64,000 nt of DNA. Origin: Pseudoxanthomonas sp. GM95. GTDB lineage: Bacteria; Pseudomonadota; Gammaproteobacteria; Xanthomonadales; Xanthomonadaceae. The notes under the pieces were generated by a model. The model made no database searches, was not told the DNA's origin, and saw nothing but the letters and a program-made list of their open reading frames with translations. A program made the translations under genes and the position numbers. The DNA lies in the NCBI RefSeq assembly GCF_900109775.1, contig NZ_FOAX01000001.1, positions 1,116,001 to 1,180,000 on the forward strand, given 5' to 3'. This document shows, one piece after another, positions 33,502 through 44,124 of the stretch (the stretch's first letter is position 1; each line of letters begins with the position of its first letter).

Positions 33502-35934
33502 ATGCAGTGGACGCGCCCATGGACCGGGCAGGGCAACAGGACGCTGCCCGCGGTTTTCGCTTTCAAGATGGCGCCCTTTGGCGTGGCGGTCGCGCTGGTG
33601 ATGCTGGCGGGCAGCCGTGGTGGCCTGCTGTTGCCGGCCTTGCCCGCGCGCTGGGTGCTGGTGGTGCTGCTGTGCCTGGGCATCGGCCTGTGGTGGCGGC
33701 CGGGCGGGTTGCGGCTGCTGGCGGCGCTGCTGGTCGGGCTTGCGTGGACAGGATTGCAGGCCGGGCACGTGTTGTCGGCGCAACTGCCGCCGCGCTTCGA
33801 AAAGCAGGACCTGGTGCTCGAAGGTCGGATCGTCGGCCTGCCGCAGGCCGAGGCGCGGCGCACGCGGTTCGATTTTCTGGCCGATGCCTGTCCGGGCGAA
33901 CAGGCGCGTGGTTGCGGACGCAGGCTGCAGCTGTCCTGGTACGACGACTTCGGTGCCACCGCGCCGGGCCCGCGCACCCAGCTGCACGCCGGCGCGCGCT
34001 GGAAACTGGTGGTGCGCCTGCGCGCGCCGCGCGGACTGGCCAATCCTGGTGGCTTCGACAGCGAGCGTTATGCGCTGGCCCGGCGCGTGGCCGCGACCGG
34101 CTACGTGCGCCAGGTCGAGCGGGCGCGTGCGTTGTCGCCGCCGACCGGCGTGGATGCCTGGCGCGAGCGCATGTCGGCGCGGATCGCGAGCCAGGCGCCC
34201 CCCGCGTCGCAGCGTTTCGTGCGCGCGCTGGCGCTGGGCGATACCGGCAGCCTGGACGATGCCGACTGGAACACACTGCGTGCGGCTGGCCTGACCCATC
34301 TGATCGCGATCTCCGGCTTCCACGTCGGACTGGTCGCCGGCCTGGGCGCGCTGCTGGTGGCCGGGCTGTGGCGGCTGTTCCCGCAGCTGGGGCGCTGGTG
34401 GCCGCGGTCGATGGCGGCCGGCGTGGCGGCGATGGGGTTCGCCACGGGCTATGCGGTGCTGTCCGGGTTCTCGCTGCCGACCACGCGCACGGTGCTGATG
34501 ATTGCGGTGGTGGCGCTGGCCCGCTGCGGACGACGGCCTGCGTCGGGCGTGCAGTCACTGGCGCTGGCCACGCTGGCGGTGCTGCTGGTCGATCCGCTGT
34601 CGCCGCTGGTCGCCGGTTTCTGGCTGAGCTTCGCCGGCGTGGGCTGGCTGCTGTGGTGCCTGCCGCGCAGCGATGCGCCGCTGCTGCGGCAGTTCCTGTC
34701 CGCGCAGGGCGTGGCCAGCCTCGGGCTGCTGCCGCTGACGGTGGTGCTGTTCGGCCAGGCTTCGCTGGCCGGGCCGCTGGCCAATTTGGTGGCGATCCCT
34801 TGGTGGAGCCTGGTGATTGTGCCGTTGTCGCTGCTGGGCACCGGGCTGGAAGCGCTGCACGCCGGCTGGGGTACGCCGGCGTGGTGGCTGGCCGGGCATG
34901 CGTTCGAGCCGAGCTGGGCGTTGTTCGCGTGGATGGCGCGCAGCCGCTTTTCCTTGTGGTGGCTGGCTGAAGGCGCGTGGTACACGCTGCCGTTGGCGCT
35001 GCTGGGCGCGTTCTGGTTGCTGCTGCCGCGCGGCGTGCCGGGCAAGCCATTGGCGCTGCTGCTGTGGCTGCCGCTGATGTGGCCGGACACCGGCCGTCCG
35101 GCCCCGGGCGAAGTCGCACTGACGGTGCTGGATGTGGGGCAGGGGCTGTCGGTGCTGGTCCGCACCCACGACCACGCGCTGCTGTTCGATACCGGGCCTG
35201 CGGTGGCCGATGGCTTCGATGCCGGCGAGCGCGTCGTCGTGCCGGCGCTGCATGCATTGGGCATCGATGCGCTGGACCGGGTGATGGTCAGCCACGGCGA
35301 TGCGGATCATGCCGGCGGCCTGGGCGCGGTGCTGCTGGGCATGCCGGTGCGCGAGGTGCTGGCGCCTTCGGGTTCGCCGGTGCCGCTGCAGACCGCCTGC
35401 CGCCGCGGCCAGGCTTGGGAATGGGATGGCGTGAGCTTCGAAGTGCTGCATCCGGCGCGCGGCTTTCCCTATTTGGGCAACGAGGCCAGCTGCGTGCTGC
35501 GCGTGCAGGCGCGGCAGGGCGCCGCGCTGCTGACCGGCGATATCGGCCAGGTCATCGAGCGCAAGCTGCTGCGTGAGCAGCCCACTAGGCTGCGCGCCGA
35601 GGTCGTGCTGGCGCCGCATCATGGCAGCGATGAATCGTCCGATCCCGGCTTCGTCCAGGCCACGGGCGCGCGGTTGGCGCTGGTGTCGGCCGGGTATGGC
35701 AACCGCTTCGGCCATCCGCGCGCGCAGATCGTGCGGCGCTGGCAGCAGGCCGGTAGCGAGGTGCTGAACACCGCCGACAGCGGCGCACTCACGGTCTGGC
35801 TAGGCGCGGACGGGCTGGCCGTGCGTGAACGCCGCGCCTGGCAGCGGCGCCTGTGGGACGCGGTCGGGGTGCGATCAAGCGCTGCGCTATCCTATCGGTC
35901 TGTGACTACACGGCCCCAAGCGCCGGAGGATTGA
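33502..35934 (+). CDS. comEC: ComEC/Rec2 DNA internalisation channel
   Basis: Inner-membrane channel that takes single-stranded DNA into the cytoplasm during natural transformation. 810 residues: N-terminal helices and soluble OB-like domain, the competence core (TLRAAGLTHLIAISGFHVGLVAGLGALL), a further helix set, and a C-terminal metallo-beta-lactamase-like domain. That domain carries LDVGQGLSVLVRTHDHALLFDTG, SHGDADHAGGL and LAPHHGSDESSD, with the metal-binding residues intact. Start chosen where AGGAGG lies 8 nt upstream. All key motifs intact, so probably functional. The exbB gene follows by 2 nt. Confidence 0.92.
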   Translation: MQWTRPWTGQGNRTLPAVFAFKMAPFGVAVALVMLAGSRGGLLLPALPARWVLVVLLCLGIGLWWRPGGLRLLAALLVGLAWTGLQAGHVLSAQLPPRFEKQDLVLEGRIVGLPQAEARRTRFDFLADACPGEQARGCGRRLQLSWYDDFGATAPGPRTQLHAGARWKLVVRLRAPRGLANPGGFDSERYALARRVAATGYVRQVERARALSPPTGVDAWRERMSARIASQAPPASQRFVRALALGDTGSLDDADWNTLRAAGLTHLIAISGFHVGLVAGLGALLVAGLWRLFPQLGRWWPRSMAAGVAAMGFATGYAVLSGFSLPTTRTVLMIAVVALARCGRRPASGVQSLALATLAVLLVDPLSPLVAGFWLSFAGVGWLLWCLPRSDAPLLRQFLSAQGVASLGLLPLTVVLFGQASLAGPLANLVAIPWWSLVIVPLSLLGTGLEALHAGWGTPAWWLAGHAFEPSWALFAWMARSRFSLWWLAEGAWYTLPLALLGAFWLLLPRGVPGKPLALLLWLPLMWPDTGRPAPGEVALTVLDVGQGLSVLVRTHDHALLFDTGPAVADGFDAGERVVVPALHALGIDALDRVMVSHGDADHAGGLGAVLLGMPVREVLAPSGSPVPLQTACRRGQAWEWDGVSFEVLHPARGFPYLGNEASCVLRVQARQGAALLTGDIGQVIERKLLREQPTRLRAEVVLAPHHGSDESSDPGFVQATGARLALVSAGYGNRFGHPRAQIVRRWQQAGSEVLNTADSGALTVWLGADGLAVRERRAWQRRLWDAVGVRSSAALSYRSVTTRPQAPED

Positions 35935-35936
35935 AC

Positions 35937-36566
35937 GTGCTGGAACTGGTCAAGGCGGGCGGTTGGCCCATGATCCCGCTCTTGCTGCTTGCCGTCTTGG
36001 CCCTGGCCATCGTGGTGGAGCGCTTCTGGAGCCTGCGTCGCAAGGAGATCCTGCCGCCCGGCCTGGGTGAGGAAGTCCGCCGTTGGGCCGCCTCGGCCAA
36101 TCTGGAAGACACGCACATCGAATCCCTGCGCCAGACCTCGCCGCTGGGCGCGCTGCTGGCCGCCGCGCTGGACGTGCGCCATCGCTCGCGCGACGTGGTC
36201 CGTGAGCGCATCGAGGACACCGGCCGCCACCTGGTCCATCGCATGGAGCGCTTCCTCAACACCCTGGGCACGATTGCCGCGGCCGGCCCGCTGCTGGGCC
36301 TGCTGGGCACGGTGGTCGGCATGATCCAGATGTTCCTGGGCATCCTCGATCACGGCCTGGGCGATGTGAACCAGCTTGCCGGCGGCATCGGCAAGGCGCT
36401 GGTGTGCACGGCCACCGGCATGCTGGTAGCGATCCCGGCGCTGATCTTCCATCGCTATTTCCGCGGCAAGATCACTGGCTACGTGGTCGAGATGGAGCAG
36501 CAGGCGATGGCCCTGTCCGACGCGCTGGAAGTGCGCAACGCCGCCGCGCCGCGGCAGTACGACTGA
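35937..36566 (+). CDS. exbB: MotA/TolQ/ExbB proton channel protein ExbB
   Basis: Inner-membrane proton channel that, with ExbD, energises TonB. 209 residues with three membrane segments: MIPLLLLAVLALAIVVERFW, then IAAAGPLLGLLGTVVGMIQMF and ALVCTATGMLVAIPALIFHRYF. The conserved GPLLGLLGTVVGMI and the polar Thr in TATGMLVAIPA are family hallmarks. GTG start with GGAGG 7 nt upstream, 2 nt after the comEC stop. In Xanthomonads this copy is syntenic with msbA/lpxK. Confidence 0.92.
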   Translation: MLELVKAGGWPMIPLLLLAVLALAIVVERFWSLRRKEILPPGLGEEVRRWAASANLEDTHIESLRQTSPLGALLAAALDVRHRSRDVVRERIEDTGRHLVHRMERFLNTLGTIAAAGPLLGLLGTVVGMIQMFLGILDHGLGDVNQLAGGIGKALVCTATGMLVAIPALIFHRYFRGKITGYVVEMEQQAMALSDALEVRNAAAPRQYD

Positions 36567-36576
36567 GCCGCGCCGC

Positions 36577-36999
36577 ATGCGTATCCGCGACGACCGTGCC
36601 CACGACGAGCCGGAGATCAACCTGGTCCCGCTGATCGACGTGATCCTGGTGCTGATCATCTTCTTCGTGATCACCACCACTTTCGATGCGCGCTCGACCC
36701 TGCAGCTGCAGCTGCCTTCGGCCTCACAGCAGCAGACGGGCACGCCGCCCAAGGCGTTGAGCGTGCTGATCAATGCCGAGGGGCGTTATTTCGTCGGCGA
36801 CAGTGAAGTGCTGCATACCGATGTCGATGCGCTCAAGCGCGCGCTGGTCCAGGCCGCAGGCAAGGACCGCGGCCAGTCCGTCCTGCTACGCGCCGACGGT
36901 CGCACCCCGCACCAGGCCGTGGTCACCGCGCTGGACGCGCTGGCCCAGTTGAACTTCAAGCGCGTCTCGATCGCCACGGCGCCGGAGCCGGCCAAGTGA
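36577..36999 (+). CDS. exbD: ExbD/TolR family protein
   Basis: Partner of ExbB. 140 residues: N-terminal cytoplasmic tail (HDEPEINLVPLIDVILVLIIFFVITTTF) containing the membrane helix with the proton-carrying Asp (PLIDVILVL), then the periplasmic domain (LSVLINAEGRYFVGDSEVL). Follows exbB by 10 nt. Its stop overlaps the GTG start of msbA (GTGA). Confidence 0.93.
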   Translation: MRIRDDRAHDEPEINLVPLIDVILVLIIFFVITTTFDARSTLQLQLPSASQQQTGTPPKALSVLINAEGRYFVGDSEVLHTDVDALKRALVQAAGKDRGQSVLLRADGRTPHQAVVTALDALAQLNFKRVSIATAPEPAK

Positions 37000-38753
37000 G
37001 TGCAGCCGCGCCCGATTCCGGGTGGAAGACCTATCGCCGGCTGCTGGCCTTCGCTGGACCCTACCGATGGCTGCTGCTGCTGGCCTTTATCGCGGCCTTG
37101 GTGGAGGCGGCCGGGACCGGTGCCTTCGCGCATTTGATGGAGCCGATCACCAACCGCACCTTCCTCAACCAGGATCCGCAAGAGTCGCAGTGGCTGATGC
37201 CAGCGATGATCGTGGGCCTGTTCCTGGTGCGTGGCGTCGCCGGCTACATCACCGACATGTCGATGGGACGCGCGGCGCGCAGCATCGCCCGTGACCTGCG
37301 GGTCAAGGTGTTGAGCAAGTACCTGCGCCTGCCGGGTTCGCGTTTCGATGCCGAGCCGGTGCCCTCGATGCTGGTGCGGCTGGGATCGGACTCGGACCAG
37401 GTGGCCCAGGCCGCCGTGGACGCGTTGAAAACCATGATCCAGCAGGCGCTGCAGGCGATCGCACTGCTGATCACGATGTTGATTACCAGCTGGCAGGTCA
37501 CGATCGCGATCGTGCTGCTCGTTCCGCCGCTGGCGTTCGTGATGAGCAAGGTCGCCAAGCGTTACCGCCGTGTCAGCCATCGCATCCAGGAAAGCGGCGC
37601 GCAGCTGCTCCAGGCCGCCGACCAGACGCTCTCGAACCAGCAGGAAGTGAAGGTCTACGGTGCGCAGGCCTCCGAGCTGCAGCGTTACCACGCACTGGCC
37701 GATCGCAACCTCAGCCTGGCGATGAAGGTCGAATCCACCCGCGGCCTGTCCACCGCGACGGTGCAGATGATGGGGGCGATCGGCCTGGCCGCGCTGTTGT
37801 TGATTGCCGGGCACGAAGCCGCGGCCGGTCGCCTCAGCGCGGGCGGGTTCTTCACCCTGCTGCTGTCGATGGCCGGCATCATCCCCGCGCTGAAAAACCT
37901 CACCAGTGTCCAGAACGTCCTGCAGCGTGGCGTGGCCTCGGCCGAGCGCCTGTTCTCGGTGCTGGATGCGCCGGACGAAGCCGATGCCGGCACGCGCCCG
38001 CTGACCCGGGCCAAAGGCACGATCGAGTTTCGCGACGTCACCGCGCGCTATCCGGGCCAGAGCAAGCCGGCGCTGGAGCACATTAGCTTCACCGCGCGGC
38101 CCGGCACGGTCACCGCGATCGTCGGCCGCTCGGGCAGTGGCAAGTCCAGCCTGATCAAGCTGATCCCGCGCTTTTACGATGCGGAAGACGGGCAGATCCT
38201 GGTCGATGGCGAGCCGCTGCAGGACTACGCACTGGCCGACCTGCGCCGGCAGATCGCGCTGGTCGGCCAGCAGGTGATGCTGTTCGACGGCAGCATCGCG
38301 GCCAATGTCGCCTACGGCGAGATGCAGTCGGCCGATCCGCAGGCGCTGGATAAGGCACTGCGTGGCGCGCATGCGATGGAATTCGTCGAGCAGCTACCCG
38401 AAGGCAAGGACACCGCGATCGGGGTCAAGGGCGGCAAGCTCTCTGGTGGCCAGCGCCAGCGCCTGGCGATCGCCCGTGCGATGCTTAAGGACGCGCCGAT
38501 CCTGATCCTGGACGAAGCGACCGCCGCACTGGACAACGAATCCGAGCGCCTGGTCCAGGACGCGCTGACCCAGCTGATGCCCGATCGCACCACGCTGGTC
38601 ATCGCCCATCGCCTGTCCACCATCGAGCACGCTGACCAGGTGCTGGTGCTCGACCACGGCCGCCTGGTCGAGCAGGGCACGCACCACGAACTGCTGGCCC
38701 GCGGCGGCCTGTACGCGCAGCTGCACGGTGCGCAGTTCCGCGAAGCCGAATGA
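36996..38753 (+). CDS. msbA: Lipid A export ATP-binding/permease protein MsbA
   Basis: Homodimeric flippase for core-lipid A across the inner membrane. 585 residues: six-helix transmembrane domain, then an ATPase domain with Walker [13 protein letters not shown]-loop [19 protein letters not shown], signature [14 protein letters not shown], Walker [17 protein letters not shown] and switch [12 protein letters not shown]. Coupled by a GTG start to exbD and by ATGA to lpxK, which supports the MsbA assignment over a generic exporter. Confidence 0.95.
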   Translation: MSAAAPDSGWKTYRRLLAFAGPYRWLLLLAFIAALVEAAGTGAFAHLMEPITNRTFLNQDPQESQWLMPAMIVGLFLVRGVAGYITDMSMGRAARSIARDLRVKVLSKYLRLPGSRFDAEPVPSMLVRLGSDSDQVAQAAVDALKTMIQQALQAIALLITMLITSWQVTIAIVLLVPPLAFVMSKVAKRYRRVSHRIQESGAQLLQAADQTLSNQQEVKVYGAQASELQRYHALADRNLSLAMKVESTRGLSTATVQMMGAIGLAALLLIAGHEAAAGRLSAGGFFTLLLSMAGIIPALKNLTSVQNVLQRGVASAERLFSVLDAPDEADAGTRPLTRAKGTIEFRDVTARYPGQSKPALEHISFTARPGTVTAIVGRSGSGKSSLIKLIPRFYDAEDGQILVDGEPLQDYALADLRRQIALVGQQVMLFDGSIAANVAYGEMQSADPQALDKALRGAHAMEFVEQLPEGKDTAIGVKGGKLSGGQRQRLAIARAMLKDAPILILDEATAALDNESERLVQDALTQLMPDRTTLVIAHRLSTIEHADQVLVLDHGRLVEQGTHHELLARGGLYAQLHGAQFREAE

Positions 38754-39772
38754 GCAAGGCGCCTAAGACGCCGCGCCACTGGTTCGACGGTGCGCCGGTG
38801 CCGCCGCTGGCGGGCCTGCTGGAGCCGATCTACGCCAGCGCGCTGAAGCTGCGCGGCGCGCTGTTCCGCCTGCACCTGCTGGCCCGCAAGCGCGCGCCGG
38901 TGCCGGTCATCGTGGTCGGCAATGTCACCGTCGGCGGCACCGGCAAGACGCCGCTGACCATCGCGCTGGTCCAGCGCCTGCGTGACGCCGGATGGACGCC
39001 CGGCGTGGCCAGTCGCGGCTACGGCCGTAACGACGAAGCCTCGCCGCGTTGGGTGGACCTGCAGACCACGCCGGCCGACGGCGGCGATGAGCCGGTGCTG
39101 ATCGCCCGTCGCACCGGCGTGCGCGTGCGCGTGGACCGCGATCGTGTCGCCGCGGCACGTGCGCTGGCGGCAGAAGGCTGCGACATCGTGGTCTGTGACG
39201 ACGGCCTGCAGCACTATCGCCTGCGCCGCGACCTGGAGATCGAAGTCATCGACGGCCGCCGCCGGTACGGCAACGGCCGCCTGCTGCCCGCAGGGCCGCT
39301 GCGCGAGCCCGCGGCACGCGGCCTGCGCTGCGACTTCCGTGTCGTCAACGGCGGCGCGGCGGGTTTCGGCGAATGGCCGATGACGCTGCAGTCCGAATGC
39401 GCGGTGCCCATGACGGCGGGCAAACCGCTGCCGCTGGCGGCGTTCAGCGGCCATCGCGTGCATGCGGTGGCCGGCATCGGCAATCCGGCGCGGTTCTTCG
39501 ACATGCTGCGCGACTACGGCATCGGCGTGGTGCCGCATGCCTTCGACGACCACCAGGCCTACACCGCGCAGGACCTGCAGTTCGGCAGCGACCTGCCGCT
39601 GCTGATGACAGAGAAGGACGCGGTGAAGTGCGCGGGTCTTGTCGGCGACTGGGCCTACAGCGTACCGATCGAGGCCGCCCTGCCGGAAGCCTTCTGGGTG
39701 GCCCTGGAGGCGCGCCTGCTGCCGCTGCGCGCGCAGGCTGCGCGCCGTACATCCAAGCGTGGAAAGGCCTGA
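38750..39772 (+). CDS. lpxK: Tetraacyldisaccharide 4'-kinase LpxK
   Basis: Phosphorylates the 4' position of the lipid A disaccharide at the inner-membrane inner face. 340 residues. N-terminal membrane-association helix ([21 protein letters not shown]), P-loop [19 protein letters not shown], and typical LpxK motifs [22 protein letters not shown] and [24 protein letters not shown]. Overlaps msbA by 4 nt. About 170 nt without a clear gene follow before kdsB. Confidence 0.95.
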   Translation: MSKAPKTPRHWFDGAPVPPLAGLLEPIYASALKLRGALFRLHLLARKRAPVPVIVVGNVTVGGTGKTPLTIALVQRLRDAGWTPGVASRGYGRNDEASPRWVDLQTTPADGGDEPVLIARRTGVRVRVDRDRVAAARALAAEGCDIVVCDDGLQHYRLRRDLEIEVIDGRRRYGNGRLLPAGPLREPAARGLRCDFRVVNGGAAGFGEWPMTLQSECAVPMTAGKPLPLAAFSGHRVHAVAGIGNPARFFDMLRDYGIGVVPHAFDDHQAYTAQDLQFGSDLPLLMTEKDAVKCAGLVGDWAYSVPIEAALPEAFWVALEARLLPLRAQAARRTSKRGKA

Positions 39773-39943
39773 GCGCAGGCGCTTCCCTGTGCAGCAACTG
39801 CGTTGTCCTCGCCCGCGACATGCCGACGACGGCGCGCGAACGTGGTCGCCGTACCATCCACGCACCGCGAATGCGCCGATGGCGCGCCGCCTTGATGGCC
39901 TGCTGCATCGCCACCACCTGATCGGACATGCGAGACCGTGCTG

Positions 39944-40723
39944 ATGGCTGAACTGAACGAATCCTTCGTCGTCGCGATTCCTGCGCGCCACGACGCCTCG
40001 CGCCTGCCGGGCAAGCCCTTGCGACTGCTGGGCGGCCGGCCGCTGGTGCTGCACGTGGCCGAGCGCGCGCTGGATGCAGGCGCGCGCGAGGTCTGGGTCG
40101 CCACCGATGACGAGCGCGTGGCCCGCGTGCTGGAAGGCAGCGGCGTGCAGGTCGCGATGACTGCCGCCAGCCACGCCTCGGGCAGCGATCGCCTGGCCGA
40201 ATGCGCCGGCATCGCCGGCTGGGACGACGACACGCTGGTGGTGAACCTGCAGGGCGACGAGCCCTTCGCACCGCCCGAAGGCATCCGCGCCGTCGCTGCG
40301 GCGCTGTCGGCCAGCGGCCATCCGATGGCGACCCTGGCCACGCCGATCCTTGAGGTCGAGCAGGTCTTCGACCCCAATGCGGTCAAGCTGGTGATGGCGG
40401 CCAACGGCGATGCGCTGTATTTCAGCCGCGCGCCGCTGCCGTGGCACCGCGATGGCTTCGCCCGCAGCCGCGAGACCTTGCCGGAATCGGCCGCGCCGTT
40501 CCTGCGCCACATCGGCATCTACGCGTATCGCGCCGGCTTCCTGCGCCAGTTCACCGCGCTGCCGCCGGGCAACCTGGAGCGCACCGAATCGCTGGAGCAG
40601 CTGCGTGCGCTGGAGGCGGGATTCAAGATCGCCGTGGCGCTGACCCCGGCCGAATTCCCGCCGGGCGTGGACACGCCGGAAGACCTGGAACGCGCCCAGC
40701 GCCATTTGGACGGATTGGCGTGA
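39944..40723 (+). CDS. kdsB: 3-deoxy-manno-octulosonate cytidylyltransferase KdsB
   Basis: Activates Kdo as CMP-Kdo for LPS inner-core assembly. 259 residues. Nucleotide-binding start [19 protein letters not shown], then [22 protein letters not shown] and the [14 protein letters not shown] substrate region, followed by [18 protein letters not shown] at 39944 chosen; GTG at 39938 also in frame. Functionally linked to msbA and lpxK upstream. Confidence 0.94.
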   Translation: MAELNESFVVAIPARHDASRLPGKPLRLLGGRPLVLHVAERALDAGAREVWVATDDERVARVLEGSGVQVAMTAASHASGSDRLAECAGIAGWDDDTLVVNLQGDEPFAPPEGIRAVAAALSASGHPMATLATPILEVEQVFDPNAVKLVMAANGDALYFSRAPLPWHRDGFARSRETLPESAAPFLRHIGIYAYRAGFLRQFTALPPGNLERTESLEQLRALEAGFKIAVALTPAEFPPGVDTPEDLERAQRHLDGLA

Positions 40724-40831
40724 TCGCATACAGCGGTTCGTGGCGGCATCCGGCGAGGGGTCGATTCGCAGGCGCAGGCGGTTGGCTGTCGTCCCGTTGC
40801 GTGAACACGCCTCCGGCATAATCCAGGGCAG

Positions 40832-42250
40832 ATGACCGCAACCCACGCTCCCGATTTTCCTCACGGCCTGCACTGGCTCAACGCCGCGCCGATCGCACTG
40901 CGTTCGCTGGAAGGCAGCGCGGTGGCGCTGGCCTTCGTGGATCCGGCGTCGGCCTGGTGCATGCAGCGCCTGGCCGACCTGGCGGTGCTGCAGCGGCGTT
41001 ATCCCGGCCGCCTGCAGGTGCTGGTGCTGGCGGTACCGCGCTTCGACGTACACCGCGATCCGGTCGCCGTTCTCAAGCGCCTGCGCCGGCACGGGGTGAG
41101 CTTCCCGGTCGTGCATGACGTGGACTGGCACGTCTGGCAGCGTTTCGAGATCGAATCCTGGCCGACCATCGTGCTGATCGATGCCAAGGGCCGGATGGTG
41201 GACCGCATCGTCGGCACGCCGGGCATCGGCGCACTGGAAGCGGCGATCGCCACGCTGTGCGATCCGCTGCCTGAGCCGCTGGAAGACACGCGCCGCGCCG
41301 AAACCCATCCCGAGCCGCGCCTGCCGCTGCGTTTTCCCACCGGGCTGGTCGCCACCGCCGACCGCCTGTACGTGGCCGACAGTGGCCATCACCAGATCCT
41401 GGAATGCACCCACGCCGGTCGCGTGCTGCGCCGCTTCGGCAACGGCACCGCCGATGCGCTGGATGGCGAGGCCGAACTGGCCAGCTTCTGCCGGCCCAAC
41501 GGGCTGTCATTGCTGCGCGAGTCGCTGTTCGTGGCCGATACCGGCAACCACCTGCTGCGCCGGATCAACCTGCGCAGCGGCGAGGTGCAGACGATGCTGG
41601 GCAATCGCCGCGCGGCGATGCCCTCCGAAGGCCCGATCCGCGCGCTGCGTGACGTCTCGCTGCCATCGCCGGTCGCCCTGGTGGCGGGCAACAGCCATGT
41701 GCACGTGACGCTGGCCGGCGACAACCGCATCTGGACCTGGAACCAGGCCGAGGGCCTGGGCATGCTCGAATGCCGTGCCGGTTCCGGCCAGATGGGCCAG
41801 CGCGATGGCGCCGGCATCCTGGCCAGCTTCGCCCAGCCTTCCGGTCTGGCGCAGGTCCAGCAAGCGCTGTACGTGGCCGACACGCTGGCCTCGTCGATCC
41901 GCGGTGTGCAGCTGCGTGGCGACCTGACCCAGACCCTGGTCGGGCAGGGCCTGTGGGAGTTCGGCGATGCCGACGGCCAGCGCCAGCAGGCGCAGCTGCA
42001 GGCGCCCGAGGCGCTGGCGCTGGACCCGGATTCGCCGCTGCTCTGGATCGCCGATACCGGCAATGGCTGCATTCGCAGCCTGCGCCTGGGCGGCGGCGTG
42101 GTGAGCAAGCTTGACCTCCGCAAGCTGGCGGGGCCGGCGGGTGTCGCCGCCTTCGGTGGCAAGCTGTGGATCTCCGAAACCGACGCGCATGCGGTGCTGT
42201 GCCTGGACCTGGCCAGCAACACGCTGACGCAGGTGCCGATCGACGCATGA
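40832..42250 (+). CDS. Thioredoxin-like/NHL-repeat protein with a single active-site Cys
   Basis: 472 residues, no signal peptide. Residues ~1-150 look like a thioredoxin fold (VALAFVDPAS..., cis-Pro in FEIESWPTIVLIDAKGRMV). The redox site reads WCMQR at 42-46, lacking the second Cys of WCxxC. The rest is an NHL beta-propeller with repeats LYVADSGHHQILECT, LFVADTGNHLLRRI, LYVADTLASSIRGV and LWIADTGNGCIRSL. The layout is that of NHLRC2-type proteins, whose cellular role in bacteria is unknown. ATGA overlap with uvrC suggests co-expression. Confidence 0.75.
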   Translation: MTATHAPDFPHGLHWLNAAPIALRSLEGSAVALAFVDPASAWCMQRLADLAVLQRRYPGRLQVLVLAVPRFDVHRDPVAVLKRLRRHGVSFPVVHDVDWHVWQRFEIESWPTIVLIDAKGRMVDRIVGTPGIGALEAAIATLCDPLPEPLEDTRRAETHPEPRLPLRFPTGLVATADRLYVADSGHHQILECTHAGRVLRRFGNGTADALDGEAELASFCRPNGLSLLRESLFVADTGNHLLRRINLRSGEVQTMLGNRRAAMPSEGPIRALRDVSLPSPVALVAGNSHVHVTLAGDNRIWTWNQAEGLGMLECRAGSGQMGQRDGAGILASFAQPSGLAQVQQALYVADTLASSIRGVQLRGDLTQTLVGQGLWEFGDADGQRQQAQLQAPEALALDPDSPLLWIADTGNGCIRSLRLGGGVVSKLDLRKLAGPAGVAAFGGKLWISETDAHAVLCLDLASNTLTQVPIDA

Positions 42251-44124
42251 GCCGTCGCGCAGTCCCAAAACCCGAAGACGCCTTCGACGGCAAGGCCTTT
42301 GCCGCCGCGCTGAGCACCGCGCCCGGCGTGTACCGCATGTACGCGGCCGACGACACGCTGCTGTACGTGGGCAAGGCGCGTGCGCTGCGCAACCGCGTCG
42401 GCAGCTATTTCAACAACGCGCCGCGCAATCCGCGCACGACGGCGATGATCGCGCAGATCGCGCGGATGGACGTCACCGTCACCCGCACCGAGGCCGAAGC
42501 GCTGCTGCTGGAAAACCAGCTGATCAAGTCGCTGACGCCGCGCTACAACGTCTCGCTGCGCGACGACAAAAGCTATCCGTACGTGCTGCTGACACGAGAG
42601 GATTTCCCGCGGATCGCGTTGCATCGCGGGCCGCGCGCGATTCAGGGGCGTTACTTCGGCCCCTACGCCAGCGCCGGCGCGGTGCGCGACACGCTCAACC
42701 TGATGCAGAAGCTGTTCAAGCTGCGCAACTGCGAGGACAGCGTCTTTCGTAATCGCACGCGGCCGTGCCTGCAGTTCCAGATCGGCCGCTGCACCGCGCC
42801 GTGCGTGGACCTGGTGAGCCAGCAGGATTACGACCAGTCGGTGCATCGCGCCTCGCTGTTCCTGGGCGGGCGCAGCGACGAGCTCAGCGATGAACTCACC
42901 GGCGAGATGGAGCGCGCCGCCGAGAAGCTGGAATTCGAAGAAGCCGCGCGCCTGCGCGACCTGCTCAAGCGTCTGCGCGGCATGCAGTCGCGCCAGTACG
43001 TGGATGGCCATGCGGCCGACCTGGACGCGCTGGCCTGCGCGATGCAGGGCAGCACGGCCTGCGTGCTGCTGCTGGCCTTCCGCGACGGTCGCAACCTGGG
43101 CACGCGCGCCTTCTACCCGCGCACCAACGGCGAGGAAAGTGCTGACGAAGTGCTGGCGGCGTTCGTGTCGCAGTACTACGCCGAGCAGGTTGCCCCGCGC
43201 GAGATTCTGCTGGACCGCGAGATCCCCGAGGCCGAGCTGATCGAGGCGGCGCTCACCTCCGCCGCCAATCGCAAGGTGCAGCTGAAGTGGAACGTGCGCG
43301 GCGAGCGCGCCGGTTACCTCGATCTGGCGCGGCGCAATGCTGAGATCACCCTGGCCACCGAGATGACCAGCCGCAATGCGCAGGCCGCGCGCAGCGTTGC
43401 GCTGCAGGAGCTGCTGGGGCTGTCCGAACCGGCCCAACGAATCGAGTGCTTCGACATCAGCCACACGATGGGCGAGGCGACGGTGGCCTCGTGCGTGGTG
43501 TTCGACGACAAGGGTGCGGTGCGTTCCCAGTACCGCCGCTTCAACATCACCGGGATCGAGCCGGGCGACGATTACGCCGCAATGCGCCAAGCGATCGAGC
43601 GCCGCTTCCGCCGCGCGATGGAGGAGGGCACGGTGCTGCCCGACGTGCTGCTGATCGATGGCGGCACCGGTCAGCTCAACCAGGCGCGCGCAGCCCTGGC
43701 CGATTTGGGCGTGGACGGCGTGACCCTGGTTGGCGTGGCCAAGGGCGTGGAGCGCCGCGCCGGCCACGAAACCCTGATCCTGGACGATGGCCGCGAAGTG
43801 AACCCCGGTGCGGCCTCGCCGGCACTGCAGCTGGTCCAGCAGGTGCGCGACGAGGCACATCGCTTCGCCATCACCGGCCATCGCGGCAAGCGGCAGAAGG
43901 CGCGCACCACCTCCAAGCTGGAAGACATCGACGGCATCGGCCCGCGGCGCCGCGCCAGCCTGCTCAAGCATTTCGGCGGACTGTCGGGCCTCAAGGCCGC
44001 GGGCGTGGAAGAAATCGCGCGCGTGGAAGGCATCAATGACGCCCTTGCGCAGCGCATCTACGCTAACCTGCACGGGCTGCCTGCACCGGCGAATCCCACC
44101 GCGCCCGGCCCTGATCGAACATGA
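42247..44124 (+). CDS. uvrC: Excinuclease ABC subunit UvrC
   Basis: Makes the 3' and 5' incisions in nucleotide excision repair after UvrB loading. 625 residues: GIY-YIG endonuclease (PGVYRMYAADDTLLYVGKA), Cys motif (RPCLQFQIGRCTAPCVDLVS), UVR helix pair (EMERAAEKLEFEEAARLRDLL), RNase H-like nuclease (RIECFDISHTMGEATVASCVVF; LLIDGGTGQLNQA) and tandem helix-hairpin-helix at the end (LEDIDGIGPRRRASLLKHFG). Overlaps the NHL gene upstream and pgsA downstream, each by 4 nt. Confidence 0.96.
   Translation: MSRRAVPKPEDAFDGKAFAAALSTAPGVYRMYAADDTLLYVGKARALRNRVGSYFNNAPRNPRTTAMIAQIARMDVTVTRTEAEALLLENQLIKSLTPRYNVSLRDDKSYPYVLLTREDFPRIALHRGPRAIQGRYFGPYASAGAVRDTLNLMQKLFKLRNCEDSVFRNRTRPCLQFQIGRCTAPCVDLVSQQDYDQSVHRASLFLGGRSDELSDELTGEMERAAEKLEFEEAARLRDLLKRLRGMQSRQYVDGHAADLDALACAMQGSTACVLLLAFRDGRNLGTRAFYPRTNGEESADEVLAAFVSQYYAEQVAPREILLDREIPEAELIEAALTSAANRKVQLKWNVRGERAGYLDLARRNAEITLATEMTSRNAQAARSVALQELLGLSEPAQRIECFDISHTMGEATVASCVVFDDKGAVRSQYRRFNITGIEPGDDYAAMRQAIERRFRRAMEEGTVLPDVLLIDGGTGQLNQARAALADLGVDGVTLVGVAKGVERRAGHETLILDDGREVNPGAASPALQLVQQVRDEAHRFAITGHRGKRQKARTTSKLEDIDGIGPRRRASLLKHFGGLSGLKAAGVEEIARVEGINDALAQRIYANLHGLPAPANPTAPGPDRT

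Noticed and set aside
39773..39943. Small gene between lpxK and kdsB (e.g. a Trm112-like protein)
   Set aside because: The short frames present lack the cysteine pattern and any ribosome site; treated as spacer.
38312..41413. 1033-codon minus-strand open frame
   Set aside because: Spans the antisense of msbA, lpxK and kdsB, which are certain genes by motif; not coding.
41389..44073. 894-codon minus-strand open frame
   Set aside because: Antisense of the NHL gene and uvrC; shadow.
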